Part shown: one piece after another, positions 15,229-20,966 of the stretch
Position numbering within the stretch: position 1 is the stretch's first letter
How the letters are laid out: each line of letters starts with the position of its first letter
From: a virus
Reading direction: 5' to 3' (one strand)
Virus record (IMG/VR): IMGVR_UViG_3300011114_000722
Location: 1 to 22,638 of that record
DNA length: 22,638 bases
The notes under the pieces: model-generated
Databases searched by the model: none
The model's input: only the letters and a program-made list of their open reading frames with translations
What the model was told of the DNA's origin: nothing
Translations under genes and position numbers: made by a program

Positions 15229-15465
15229 ATGAGCAATCTCAGTCCGGTAACTCAAACCATTCAATTGATGACAGCTGGACAAACTGTCACGATTCCAGTG
15301 AATTCCTGTCGATGGACAGTAACAGTCCTCACAGGCACAGCCTCCATCGGTGCAGCAACCGGACTTCCTGCAGGCTTTTCGGATTCTGACGAAGGACGCC
15401 TGCTCGCTGCCATCTCCGTCGTCACAGCAACTCCAGGAACAGCCTACATTCGTTACTCTGTCTAA
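15229..15465 (+). CDS. Small beta-rich hypothetical protein
   Basis: A 78-residue protein beginning at ATG 15229 after an A-rich leader (CAAAAAACACAGC...); the open frame extends to 15097 but overlaps the fibre gene and looks non-coding there. Mostly strands: QTIQLMTAGQTVTIPVNS, RWTVTVLTGTASIG, GTAYIRYSV at the end. It lies between two fibre-like genes and six bases before the next, so it is likely a virion accessory, perhaps a fibre base or chaperone. No motif recognised. Confidence 0.6.
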   Translation: MSNLSPVTQTIQLMTAGQTVTIPVNSCRWTVTVLTGTASIGAATGLPAGFSDSDEGRLLAAISVVTATPGTAYIRYSV

Positions 15466-15470
15466 GTCCT

Positions 15471-16295
15471 ATGCCTAGCTCATACATTCAATCAGGCGAG
15501 GCAACAAGCATTGACAATATAACAGGCTTGGGGACAGGGATTGTCGCAGGAGATTTGGCTCGCCCCATCTTCGCCACGACCGCCACGGCAGCGGGCACAA
15601 CCACGCTGACTGTAGCGAGCGCGAGCACGCAGGAGTTCACAGGCAGCACGACGCAGACGGTCACGATGCCAGCACCAGCCGGACTAGTTCTTGGCTGGTC
15701 AACAACCTTCATCAACAAATCCACTGGCAGCGTCACGCTGAACGCAGCAAATGCGTCCGCTTCAATTATCGTCCTCGCGGGTGGGCAATCGGTGACATTG
15801 GTGTGCAAAAACCTTGGTGGCGGGGCAGTGGCAGCGGCATGGGATGTAGTCGGAACTTCACCGGAACTTTGGTTTGCCTCGGCGGGATCGGGGACAGTGG
15901 CGCTGACTGATAATGTCGAAACCACCTTAACTTTCTCCACAGCCACAGGGGGAAACATCACTGGCTGGTTCGATGGCACAACGATTACGGCTGGACTGGC
16001 TGGATACCTAACATTCGAGGGTGTCATTGGGATAAATGCAGACGCGAGCGGAGACACCTCTGCCAATGATGTGGACATGGGCATTTCCAAAAATGGAACG
16101 ACTTACAAAATATACAACGCTTCAACGCAGTTTATGAGATGGGACTCGTCTGATACTACATTCTACCTGCCATTCACTTACACAGTCGCCTGCGCTGTTG
16201 GAAACACGTTTTTAGTTCGCGTCAAATACTCAGACGGCGGCACCGGCACCGTCGCACTTGCGGCACGGACACTCAAGGTCACCTACAACGCATGA
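15471..16295 (+). CDS. Fibre-like protein with C-terminal beta-sandwich
   Basis: A 274-residue protein with N-terminal SNIDNITGLGTGIVAG-like repeat style (here TSIDNITGLGTGIVAG), a Ser/Thr/Ala-rich shaft, and a C-terminal beta domain (about 140-274: VETTLTFSTATGGNITGWF, YLTFEGVIGINADA, TFYLPFTYTVACAVGNTFLVRVKY, ALAARTLKVTY). The strand order resembles C1q/TNF-like jelly rolls found at phage fibre tips, but this is a pattern judgement. It probably forms trimers. DNA in this gene lacks the CTCGAG/GCCGGC words and has a GATC at 15886, in line with the transfer-derived block. Overlaps the next gene by ATGA. Confidence 0.62.
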   Translation: MPSSYIQSGEATSIDNITGLGTGIVAGDLARPIFATTATAAGTTTLTVASASTQEFTGSTTQTVTMPAPAGLVLGWSTTFINKSTGSVTLNAANASASIIVLAGGQSVTLVCKNLGGGAVAAAWDVVGTSPELWFASAGSGTVALTDNVETTLTFSTATGGNITGWFDGTTITAGLAGYLTFEGVIGINADASGDTSANDVDMGISKNGTTYKIYNASTQFMRWDSSDTTFYLPFTYTVACAVGNTFLVRVKYSDGGTGTVALAARTLKVTYNA

Positions 16296-16537
16296 ACCAA
16301 TATACTCCACTGATTGTTTCGCTCCGTAATACTTACACCGATTTCAGCGACGGCGCAAAAGCAGCCTTCGGCACAGCATACGACACCGTAGTTGCCCATA
16401 TCCGCCGTGGCGACATCGGCGCGGCAAAGCTCGCCGTGATCATGGTTACTATCCCCGATGAAGTTCCCGGCGTGCCTGCGGAAGAGTTGAAAAAGTGGAC
16501 GGAGAGGAAGGCGGAGATTCTGAAACTGTTTCCGTAG
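16292..16537 (+). CDS. Hypothetical small protein after fibre gene
   Basis: An 81-residue, mainly helical protein, start overlapping the fibre stop (ATGA) and therefore probably co-translated. Two helices (AAFGTAYDTVVAHIRRGDIGAAKLAVIMV and EELKKWTERKAEILKLF) are joined by a VTIPDEVPGVPA linker. Charged C-terminus. A fibre-assembly chaperone would be in keeping with its position and size, but no known family was recognised. Confidence 0.6.
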   Translation: MNQYTPLIVSLRNTYTDFSDGAKAAFGTAYDTVVAHIRRGDIGAAKLAVIMVTIPDEVPGVPAEELKKWTERKAEILKLFP

Positions 16538-16540
16538 CTC

Positions 16541-16717
16541 ATGTGCGACATATTTTTAGTCGAGGACGATGAAGGGGTGGCAAAAAGCCTTTCCACTTGG
16601 CTGACGGCAGCTTATCGCACTTCGATTGGCGAAGCCGCCGCCGATGCAAACCCGCTTGTTTTTTCGCGGGTCGGATCACTTTACGAACTGAACGCGCACT
16701 CACAGAATAAGTCATGA
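16541..16717 (+). CDS. 58-residue hypothetical protein
   Basis: A small frame of 58 codons plus stop that tiles exactly between its neighbours: it starts three bases after the preceding TAG and its TGA overlaps the next ATG (ATGA at 16714). The opening MCDIFLVEDDEGVAKSLSTWL superficially resembles the first strand and helix of a response-regulator receiver domain, but the protein is far too short and lacks the rest. The tight tiling is the main support that it is expressed; function unknown. Confidence 0.5.
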   Translation: MCDIFLVEDDEGVAKSLSTWLTAAYRTSIGEAAADANPLVFSRVGSLYELNAHSQNKS

Positions 16718-16944
16718 CACTCGAAAACGCCTTGCTCATAGCCGTAAGCTCCGTAACAGGCGCGTTATGTTTTTTGGCAAAAATTCTCTGGCATCGCAGC
16801 GAGCAGTGCGAGGCAGACCGTAAGGAGCTGAGGAGTGCAATCGAATCCGTAAAAACTCAAGCTGGCGAGAACCACGGTATGCTAATGGCGTATCGTATGT
16901 GCCCCGGAAAACCCTGCCCCTTTAAGGAATCCATAAACCCATGA
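16714..16944 (+). CDS. Small membrane protein, lysis cassette (i-spanin-like?)
   Basis: A 76-residue protein with one N-terminal membrane segment (NALLIAVSSVTGALCFLAKILW, about 5-26) followed by a charged helix suited to a coiled coil (SEQCEADRKELRSAIESVKTQAGE) and a Cys/Pro-rich tail. This topology fits an inner-membrane spanin (Rz-like) or a holin-associated protein, though it is short for either. It overlaps the genes on both sides by ATGA and leads into holin-like, lipoprotein and endolysin genes. Alternative: antiholin. Confidence 0.6.
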   Translation: MTLENALLIAVSSVTGALCFLAKILWHRSEQCEADRKELRSAIESVKTQAGENHGMLMAYRMCPGKPCPFKESINP

Positions 16945-17126
16945 ACAAAACAAAGCTCATTTCACTCGTCCTTGCGTTTGCCGCAATCCCGCTTTCCGTG
17001 GATGCTACCATCATCAAACTTCCAATCATTCCTGCGTCCGTATCTATGTATTGGCCGTTAATCATTGCAGTTGCTTCCGCCCTTCATAAGTGGGCATCAA
17101 CAATACAAGAAAAACCAAAGCCATGA
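16941..17126 (+). CDS. Holin-like membrane protein, putative
   Basis: A 61-residue protein with two hydrophobic segments (LISLVLAFAAIPLSV, about 6-20, and YWPLIIAVASALHKWA, about 37-52) and a short basic tail (EKPKP), the size and layout of small class II holins. The start overlaps the upstream stop (ATGA) and its own stop overlaps the lipoprotein start. It precedes the endolysin, whose release through the membrane it would permit. The first segment could instead be a signal peptide. Confidence 0.58.
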   Translation: MNKTKLISLVLAFAAIPLSVDATIIKLPIIPASVSMYWPLIIAVASALHKWASTIQEKPKP

Positions 17127-17326
17127 GGCCGAAGTATTCTGCTTCATTTATCCTGCTCGCGCTTTTTGCTGTTCTAGCCGCGCTTTACCTTACGGGCTGC
17201 TCCGCTATCCCGTATCGCGTATCTCTCCACTACGGGGTTGCTACGGCTTCTTATGACGGGAAGCGGGTGCTGTTGGATGTTAATGGGGATGCAATCGGAG
17301 AATCATTAAAAGGATATGCCAAGTGA
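17123..17326 (+). CDS. Small lipoprotein, o-spanin-like (Rz1-type role)
   Basis: A 67-residue protein whose N-terminus is a lipoprotein signal: basic MRPKYS, hydrophobic LLALFAVLAALY, then lipobox LTGC with Cys about residue 26. The mature part is only about 41 residues, so a small outer-membrane lipoprotein is expected. Small lipoproteins next to holin and endolysin are usually outer-membrane spanins; here it lacks the Pro-rich stretch of Rz1, so this is position-based. ATG 17123 overlaps the holin stop and has no good Shine-Dalgarno. It implies a diderm host. Confidence 0.65.
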   Translation: MRPKYSASFILLALFAVLAALYLTGCSAIPYRVSLHYGVATASYDGKRVLLDVNGDAIGESLKGYAK

Positions 17327-17864
17327 TGAAATACGCTTGGCTATCTTGTCGCCGGAACAAGCCCGTGACGCGCTTGCGCTGCTGGCTGAGCGGGAGGTAG
17401 GGGTGCGCGAGGAAGGCGGCAATAACTGCGGCGCTCGAATACGGGAGTATCAGAAAGCCACGTGGCTTGCGCCCGATGCGTGGCCGTGGTGCGCAGCCTT
17501 CGTGGATTGGTGCGTGCTGCAATGGCTCAAAAGTCCGAGCGTATGCGAGCTGCTGAAAGTAGCCGAGCCGGAGCAATGGCGACCAAAGACGGCCGGCGCG
17601 TGGGATTTGGCGAGCTGGGCGAAAAAGCACAGCCTGCGCGTGGCCGGCTCGAGCAGCGAAGCAAGGCGAGGCGACATTTGCATTTTCGATTTCAACGGTC
17701 ACGGCCACGTCGGGATTGTGGCAGCGGACAGCGAGCGAGGAGATGTCAGCACGATAGACGGCAATACGAACGGCAGAGGCGAGCGCGACAGCGCTACCGG
17801 CGACGGCGTATGGCTAAAGCATCGCAGCCGAGATTTAGTGCGCTGCTTTGTTCGGCTTTGCTGA
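17316..17864 (+). CDS. Endolysin with CHAP-type cysteine amidase/peptidase domain
   Basis: A 182-residue protein showing the CHAP/NlpC-P60-like signature: catalytic Cys in WPWCAAFVDWC (Cys59), catalytic His in NGHGHVGIV (His131), then STIDGNTNG (Asp148/Asn150) as the third polar residue. No signal peptide, so it needs the holin to reach peptidoglycan. The CWCAAFV form is common in phage lysins for diderm hosts. It overlaps the lipoprotein by 11 bases (AAAAGGAT just upstream gives a weak SD), and its last 30 bases overlap a leftward gene. GCCGGC and CTCGAG words return here (17592, 17648), so the block boundary lies within or before this gene. Confidence 0.88.
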   Translation: MPSDEIRLAILSPEQARDALALLAEREVGVREEGGNNCGARIREYQKATWLAPDAWPWCAAFVDWCVLQWLKSPSVCELLKVAEPEQWRPKTAGAWDLASWAKKHSLRVAGSSSEARRGDICIFDFNGHGHVGIVAADSERGDVSTIDGNTNGRGERDSATGDGVWLKHRSRDLVRCFVRLC

Positions 17865-18014
17865 GCCGCCGGCAATCCGCACGCGCTCGAGCGCTCGAGC
17901 CTCGGCAGCAGCAAGCCACGCATCATCGGCGTCGCGGCGCTGCGCCTGCACAGCAATAGCGTCCAGCTCTGCGTCGGATATTTCGTCGGGCTGCAATGAA
18001 TCTGCGAGCATCAT
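17835..18014 (-). CDS. Small leftward protein, unknown, acidic/Ala-rich helix
   Basis: On the minus strand ATG ATG at 18014/18011 opens a frame of 59 codons ending in TAA at 17835-17837; an in-frame TAA lies 24 bases upstream of the ATG. The product is mostly a charged amphipathic helix (DEISDAELDAIAVQAQRRDADD, then AWLAAAEARALERVRIAGG), composition far more protein-like than the Arg/Cys-rich alternative frames in the same place. It runs opposite to every other gene here and overlaps the endolysin end by 30 bases. The leader has T/A-rich sequence but no Shine-Dalgarno. It may be an early or lysogeny-type regulator; unknown. Confidence 0.55.
   Translation of the reverse strand: MMLADSLQPDEISDAELDAIAVQAQRRDADDAWLAAAEARALERVRIAGGSAKPNKAAH
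17885..17900. repeat. 16-bp perfect palindrome of two CTCGAG sites
   Basis: GCTCGAGCGCTCGAGC, its own reverse complement, contains two CTCGAG words eight bases apart, inside the leftward small gene. It is the densest occurrence of this over-represented word in the window. It could be a coding coincidence (it spells ALERVR-type codons on the minus strand) or a protein-binding site. Confidence 0.6.
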
Positions 18015-18140
18015 GCTGTCGAAATAGCGGAAAAATTAAAAAAAGCAAAAACATTTTACGAAGGAGAAACCGCCTTATTTTCCTTTTGCCTAAAATAAAG
18101 GCTTGCAAGAAATCAGCGCCGGCGCTTTCCTCGCCTTTCA
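18015..18140. promoter_or_regulatory. Divergent intergenic region with dyads (possible switch/operator region)
   Basis: This is the only divergent gap in the window, between the leftward 59-residue gene and the rightward gene at 18141. It holds an interrupted dyad: GCCTTATTTT (18072-18081) against AAAATAAAGGC (18092-18102), one bulged A; and a 12-bp palindrome AGCGCCGGCGCT (18115-18126). It is A/T-rich in the first half (runs of A near 18037-18055). I cannot assign a -35/-10 pair with confidence. The AAGGAG at 18061 is not followed by a suitably spaced start. Confidence 0.45.
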
Positions 18141-18368
18141 ATGAATACCAACCAACCAACCAACCAAAGGCAAAGCGACTCCTGCCGCTTTGCTGAATAC
18201 TGGAAAGTCCAGTGGCGCGATGAGGCAAATTACGCGTGGCGCGACATTCAGAGAAAGCACTTCACGATTGAGGCAGCGCAGGCAGCGGCTGCGGCTTATC
18301 AGCAAAAGCACGGCTGCGCTGCGCGGCTGATTTCTATTACCATGACCGGCAGGAAAGCCGTGGCGTAA
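18141..18368 (+). CDS. Hypothetical early protein
   Basis: A 75-residue protein and the first rightward gene after the divergent gap. The first codons after ATG consist of five ACCA repeats that encode a TNQPTNQ stretch. The remainder has aromatic and Ala-rich helix segments (FAEYWKVQWRDEANYAWRDIQRKHFTIEAAQAAAAAYQQKHGCA) and ends with a strand (ARLISITMTG), like small phage proteins that bind or modify other proteins. No family was recognised. Confidence 0.6.
   Translation: MNTNQPTNQRQSDSCRFAEYWKVQWRDEANYAWRDIQRKHFTIEAAQAAAAAYQQKHGCAARLISITMTGRKAVA
18147..18166 (+). repeat. Tetranucleotide repeat (ACCA)x5 at the start of a gene
   Basis: Five tandem ACCA units begin six bases after the ATG of the gene at 18141. 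Gain or loss of a unit would shift the frame. Five units is short for a known phase-variable locus, so the repeat may be a chance Thr/Asn/Gln/Pro codon run. Confidence 0.8.
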
Positions 18369-18385
18369 GATTCCAAAATACAACA

Positions 18386-18736
18386 ATGAACAAACACTCC
18401 AAAGCAATCAACGAAGCGGCAGCATCTCTCGAGCTGGCGCGCAAATTCATCGAAAAATACAACGTTCCGGAATGCCTGACGCTGATGTTCGGATACGAGA
18501 AGCCTACATTTGCTCTCGTCGTATATGACGACGGAGGAACGGTCGCAGCCTGCGGCGAAGCGTTCGGCACCTCCGGCTGGATTGAGACGCCGAAGCACGA
18601 CGGCTCGGCTGACTGGGCGCTGGATATAGACGGTGTGAAAATCATTCTCTACTCAGCAAAGCAAAGGATGCCGCTAGAGCCTCGTCCCGTGGCGTCAAAG
18701 CAGTTTCCGCTGCAAATACAGGAGGCGGCGCAGTGA
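18386..18736 (+). CDS. Hypothetical early protein
   Basis: A 116-residue protein after an A/C-rich leader (CCAAAATACAACA). An N-terminal helix (HSKAINEAAASLELARKFIEKY) is followed by strands (CLTLMFGYEKPTFALVVYDD, WALDIDGVKIILYSAKQR). The last part resembles small phage proteins of unknown function that show a WAxxxxDGVKIxLxxA pattern. The C-terminus ends with a Gln/Ala-rich tail. Its stop overlaps the GTG start of the next gene. Confidence 0.65.
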   Translation: MNKHSKAINEAAASLELARKFIEKYNVPECLTLMFGYEKPTFALVVYDDGGTVAACGEAFGTSGWIETPKHDGSADWALDIDGVKIILYSAKQRMPLEPRPVASKQFPLQIQEAAQ

Positions 18737-19002
18737 GGGTGGACGCAATGGACTCCGCTTTGTTCGGCGTCGATATGCTCGGACACTCAATGCGGGAGGC
18801 GGTGCTGTCGCCGGTGGCGCAGCGGTTCCTGATTTCTCCGTTCACTACTTTCGACTCCGGCGACGAGATATGGCAGGAGCGCAAGCGTGCGTGGATACTA
18901 GCCGGCGCAGGTTCGAGCAACGGAAAGGCAACAGCCGACCCCGTGATTGGTGCACCGCTGAGTGATAAACAATTTATGATAAAACACAAACGCAGAAACT
19001 AA
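18733..19002 (+). CDS. Stand-alone WQERKRAW-motif protein
   Basis: An 89-residue protein from GTG 18733 (GTGA overlap with the upstream stop) preceded at seven bases by AGGAGG (18720-18725). An ATG at 18748 is an alternative start. The segment SPVAQRFLISPFTTFDSG followed by EIWQERKRAWI resembles the conserved region near the N-terminus of many large phage DNA methylase-like proteins (usually ...PPFSVLDAR...WQERKRAWI...). Here nothing catalytic follows: the protein ends after a short GKATADPVIGAPLSDKQF tail. It may therefore be a relict, or a free-standing partner domain. Family recognition is from memory of the motif. Confidence 0.6.
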   Translation: MRVDAMDSALFGVDMLGHSMREAVLSPVAQRFLISPFTTFDSGDEIWQERKRAWILAGAGSSNGKATADPVIGAPLSDKQFMIKHKRRN

Positions 19003-19013
19003 ACACAAAACAA

Positions 19014-19046
19014 ATGAACGAAATTACACTGCCACAACAGATATGA
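19014..19046 (+). CDS. 10-codon leader peptide coupled to the HTH gene, putative
   Basis: ATG 19014 has a typical A/C-rich leader (AAACTAAACACAAAACAA) and opens a 10-codon frame, MNEITLPQQI, whose TGA overlaps the ATG of the HTH gene (ATGA). No Shine-Dalgarno precedes the HTH gene, so it may depend on ribosomes arriving from this peptide. It could also be a deletion relict of a longer gene. Confidence 0.4.
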   Translation: MNEITLPQQI

Positions 19047-19333
19047 AAAACTGGAAGCGAAGAATCACAGACAGGCGCACCGGCCTGCCGAAACGTGGAG
19101 CGCTGAGCCGATTGTCGGAGCGCCTCGGCATCCAATACTCCACGCTTTCTGCTTGGTATTATACAAGCAAGGAGTTGCCGGACGGCAGGGACGCCGAGAT
19201 AGAAACGGCGCTCAAAAGCGGCGTCAGCCTGAGCGCTAAAAAGCGCAGCGATACCGGCAAAAAGCGTGGCGCATACAAGAAAAAGAGCGCCGTAGCAGAA
19301 ATAATTTTTGGCGCTCCTGCGAAGGAGGAATGA
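19043..19333 (+). CDS. HTH DNA-binding protein, Cro/CI-like or excisionase-like
   Basis: A 96-residue, very basic protein (Lys/Arg-rich ends). Residues about 18-46 (GALSRLSERLGIQYSTLSAWYYTSKELPDG) form a helix-turn-helix: a LSERLGIQYSTLSAWY pattern typical of XRE/Cro-type readers, then a variable tail. The C-terminal half (KKRSDTGKKRGAYKKKSA) is likely to add non-specific DNA contact. It lies in the early region with a short leader peptide directly before it. It could act as a transcriptional regulator; its target may be the dyads at 18015-18140, which is speculation. Confidence 0.65.
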   Translation: MKNWKRRITDRRTGLPKRGALSRLSERLGIQYSTLSAWYYTSKELPDGRDAEIETALKSGVSLSAKKRSDTGKKRGAYKKKSAVAEIIFGAPAKEE

Positions 19334-19401
19334 GGTTCAAGGCTAAAATAAAAAAGAAATACCTTGGCAGAAATGTAGCACCATGCTACTTTCTTAACTA
19401 A
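19330..19401 (+). CDS. 23-codon frame, doubtful
   Basis: ATG 19330 overlaps the HTH stop (ATGA) and is directly preceded by AAGGAGGA, but the one-base spacing is too short for an efficient Shine-Dalgarno. The product would be a basic peptide (MRFKAKIKKKYLGRNVAPCY and three more residues). Included for completeness; likely not functional. Confidence 0.2.
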   Translation: MRFKAKIKKKYLGRNVAPCYFLN

Positions 19402-19421
19402 GACTAAAACCAACCCACTCA

Positions 19422-19447
19422 GCCTCGCTGCAATCCGGCTGCGAGGC
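19422..19447 (+). terminator. Hairpin upstream of the 204-residue gene
   Basis: A 7-bp GCCTCGC/GCGAGGC stem (19422-19428 with 19441-19447) and a 12-base loop in the 169-base gap before 19503. No T-run follows, so it is a weak terminator or an mRNA structure. Its right side contains GCAATCCGGCTGCG (19430-19443), also found in the hairpin at 20130-20157. The rest of the gap is A-rich leader sequence. Confidence 0.4.
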
Positions 19448-19502
19448 GGGTGAAACTAAAACAATAACTAAGTAAAAACCCAAAAAACAACAAAACAACA
19501 CC

Positions 19503-20117
19503 ATGCTCAAAGCATCCAAAAACACAAAAACATCAACCCCAGCTCCTACCGGCGCTCACGTAGCGCGCTGCGTCAGAATCATCGACCTCGGCAGGCAAAC
19601 CACCGACGGCATCTATGGATTGAAAACCCAGCCGAAGGTTCAAATCACGTGGGAGCTTCCCACCGAGATGCACGTATTCAGCGCCGAAAAAGGCGAGGAA
19701 CCGTTCGTGGTTTCGCAGGAGTATACGCTGAGCCTCGACGAAAAAGCCACGCTGCGCCACCACATCGAGTCATGGCGCGGTCGAACAATGACGGCGAAGG
19801 AGCTGGAAGGCTTCGACGTCGCGGCTCTGATTGGCAAGACCTGCACGTTGAACGTAATCCACGGAACCAGCAAGCGCACCGGCAATCAGTTCGCCATGCT
19901 CTCGTCCATTGCGCCGATGATGAAAAGCGCCGTCTGCCCGCCGGCAATCCTGCCGCTGATTGTCTACGACATTGCCAATGGGCGCGACAAGGTGTTCGCC
20001 TCGCTACCTCCTTGGACGCAGGCGAAGATTGAAGCGTGCGAGGAATGGAAGGAGCAAGCGCCGGCAGCCGCAGGCGAGCCGGAGGAAACCGCAGCAGCGC
20101 CGGACGAGACTTGGTAG
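19503..20117 (+). CDS. Phage DNA-binding/recombination accessory protein (DUF669-like), putative
   Basis: A 204-residue protein directly upstream of a RecE-like nuclease. The pattern PAPTGAHVARCVRIIDLGRQ, then QPKVQITWELPTE, FVVSQEYTLSLDEKATLRHHIESWRGR and CTLNVIHGTSKRTGNQFAMLSSIAP is what I recall for a widespread phage early protein family beside recombination nucleases, beta-rich and likely binding single-stranded DNA in the OB-fold manner. The C-terminus is acidic (EEPEETAAAPDETW-like), as in many SSBs. It has an A/C-rich leader ending in ACAACACC. The family is recalled, not verified; SSB-like function is inferred. Confidence 0.68.
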   Translation: MLKASKNTKTSTPAPTGAHVARCVRIIDLGRQTTDGIYGLKTQPKVQITWELPTEMHVFSAEKGEEPFVVSQEYTLSLDEKATLRHHIESWRGRTMTAKELEGFDVAALIGKTCTLNVIHGTSKRTGNQFAMLSSIAPMMKSAVCPPAILPLIVYDIANGRDKVFASLPPWTQAKIEACEEWKEQAPAAAGEPEETAAAPDETW

Positions 20118-20129
20118 GCTAATCGCAGC

Positions 20130-20157
20130 GCCGCAGCCGGCGCAATCCGGCTGCGGC
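20130..20157 (+). terminator. Strong hairpin terminator after the 204-residue gene
   Basis: A perfect 11-bp GCCGCAGCCGG/CCGGCTGCGGC stem (20130-20140 with 20147-20157) and a six-base loop, followed by TTT. It lies 13 bases past the stop. The T run is short. The loop and right arm carry GCAATCCGGCTGCG, shared with the hairpin at 19422-19447. Confidence 0.7.
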
Positions 20158-20180
20158 TTTGCTCAACTAAAGCAAACACA

Positions 20181-20966
20181 ATGATTATCAAAAACATGGC
20201 AGACCAGCTTTACCGAAACGTTGCTGGCCTCAGTCAATCGGCGCTTAAAAACCTGTCAAAGTCGCCGGCGCATTTTTTGTATGCACAAGAAAACCCACCG
20301 GCTGCATCGCCGGCAATGTTCCTCGGTCGCCTATTCCACCACCTTGTTCTGACGCCGCAGGATCCGCAGTGGTGGGCTGTGAAGCCGGACGGCATGAGCT
20401 TCGCCACCAAGGAAGGAAAAGCGTGGCGCGAGGCTGCCAGCGGCATCATCGTAACGGCTGAGCAATGGGACGCAGCGAAGGGAATGGCGAGCGCGGTTCT
20501 GGCGCACCCGAATCTGCCAGCCTTCACCGACACAGAGCTGAGCATTGTGGACACTCGGCTGGCTCCGGCAGAATCGCTGCTAAAGGGAAGGCTGGACGCC
20601 GTAGCCGGCGACATTTATGACCTCAAATCCTGCGAGGATGCACGGCCGGAAGCGTTCGCACGAACTATCCACGCGTATTCCTACCACGTGCAGGCTGCTC
20701 TGTATCTCGATTTATACAACGCAAACGTAGCCGCTGCCAACGCCGCTCGAGGCTTTTACTTTGTGGCTGTGGAATCAGCAGCGCCGCACGGGTGCCGGAT
20801 GTATCGGCTGAGCGACGACGCGGTTGAGCAAGGGCGCGCTGAATACCGGCGACTCCTGCGGCTGCACGATGAATGCGTCCGGCAAGATTTGTGGCCGGCT
20901 TACACCGACGAATGCGTCGAGCTGTCTTTGCCTATTTGGGCGCGCAGCAGCAAGGAGGCAGAGTGA
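20181..20966 (+). CDS. Exodeoxyribonuclease VIII/RecE-like PD-(D/E)XK nuclease
   Basis: A 261-residue protein with the signature of the phage RecE-type nuclease family: LSQSALKNLSKSPAHFLY (18-35), AMFLGRLFHHLVL (45-57) and then KGRLDAVAG, IYDLKS (Asp139; Asp147 and Lys149 as the catalytic D...DxK) and YHVQAALYLDLY (168-179; Gln171 and Tyr175 as in RecB-like nucleases). It would resect double-stranded ends for recombination or replication with the 204-residue protein upstream. I start it at 20181, just after the leader CTAAAGCAAACACA; an in-frame ATG at 20196 is the alternative. The stop overlaps the next gene's GTG. Confidence 0.85.
   Translation: MIIKNMADQLYRNVAGLSQSALKNLSKSPAHFLYAQENPPAASPAMFLGRLFHHLVLTPQDPQWWAVKPDGMSFATKEGKAWREAASGIIVTAEQWDAAKGMASAVLAHPNLPAFTDTELSIVDTRLAPAESLLKGRLDAVAGDIYDLKSCEDARPEAFARTIHAYSYHVQAALYLDLYNANVAAANAARGFYFVAVESAAPHGCRMYRLSDDAVEQGRAEYRRLLRLHDECVRQDLWPAYTDECVELSLPIWARSSKEAE

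Noticed and set aside
14049-16295. Diversity-generating retroelement acting on fibre genes
   Set aside because: No reverse transcriptase and no template/variable repeat pair was found in the window.
16541-16717. Response regulator receiver domain
   Set aside because: Only the first 20 residues resemble one; phosphoacceptor strand, switch residues and length are missing.
17853-17868. Terminator at the endolysin stop (CGGCT/AGCCG)
   Set aside because: Stem of only five pairs, no T-run, and lies within the leftward gene; not strong enough to call.
17462-17959. 165-codon plus-strand frame overlapping the endolysin
   Set aside because: Arg/Gln-rich off-frame reading of the CHAP gene, whose catalytic motifs are intact.
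17923-18228. 101-codon minus-strand frame across the divergent gap
   Set aside because: Composition (Arg/Phe/Leu with Cys) is shadow-like and it conflicts with the better 59-codon leftward frame and the dyads.
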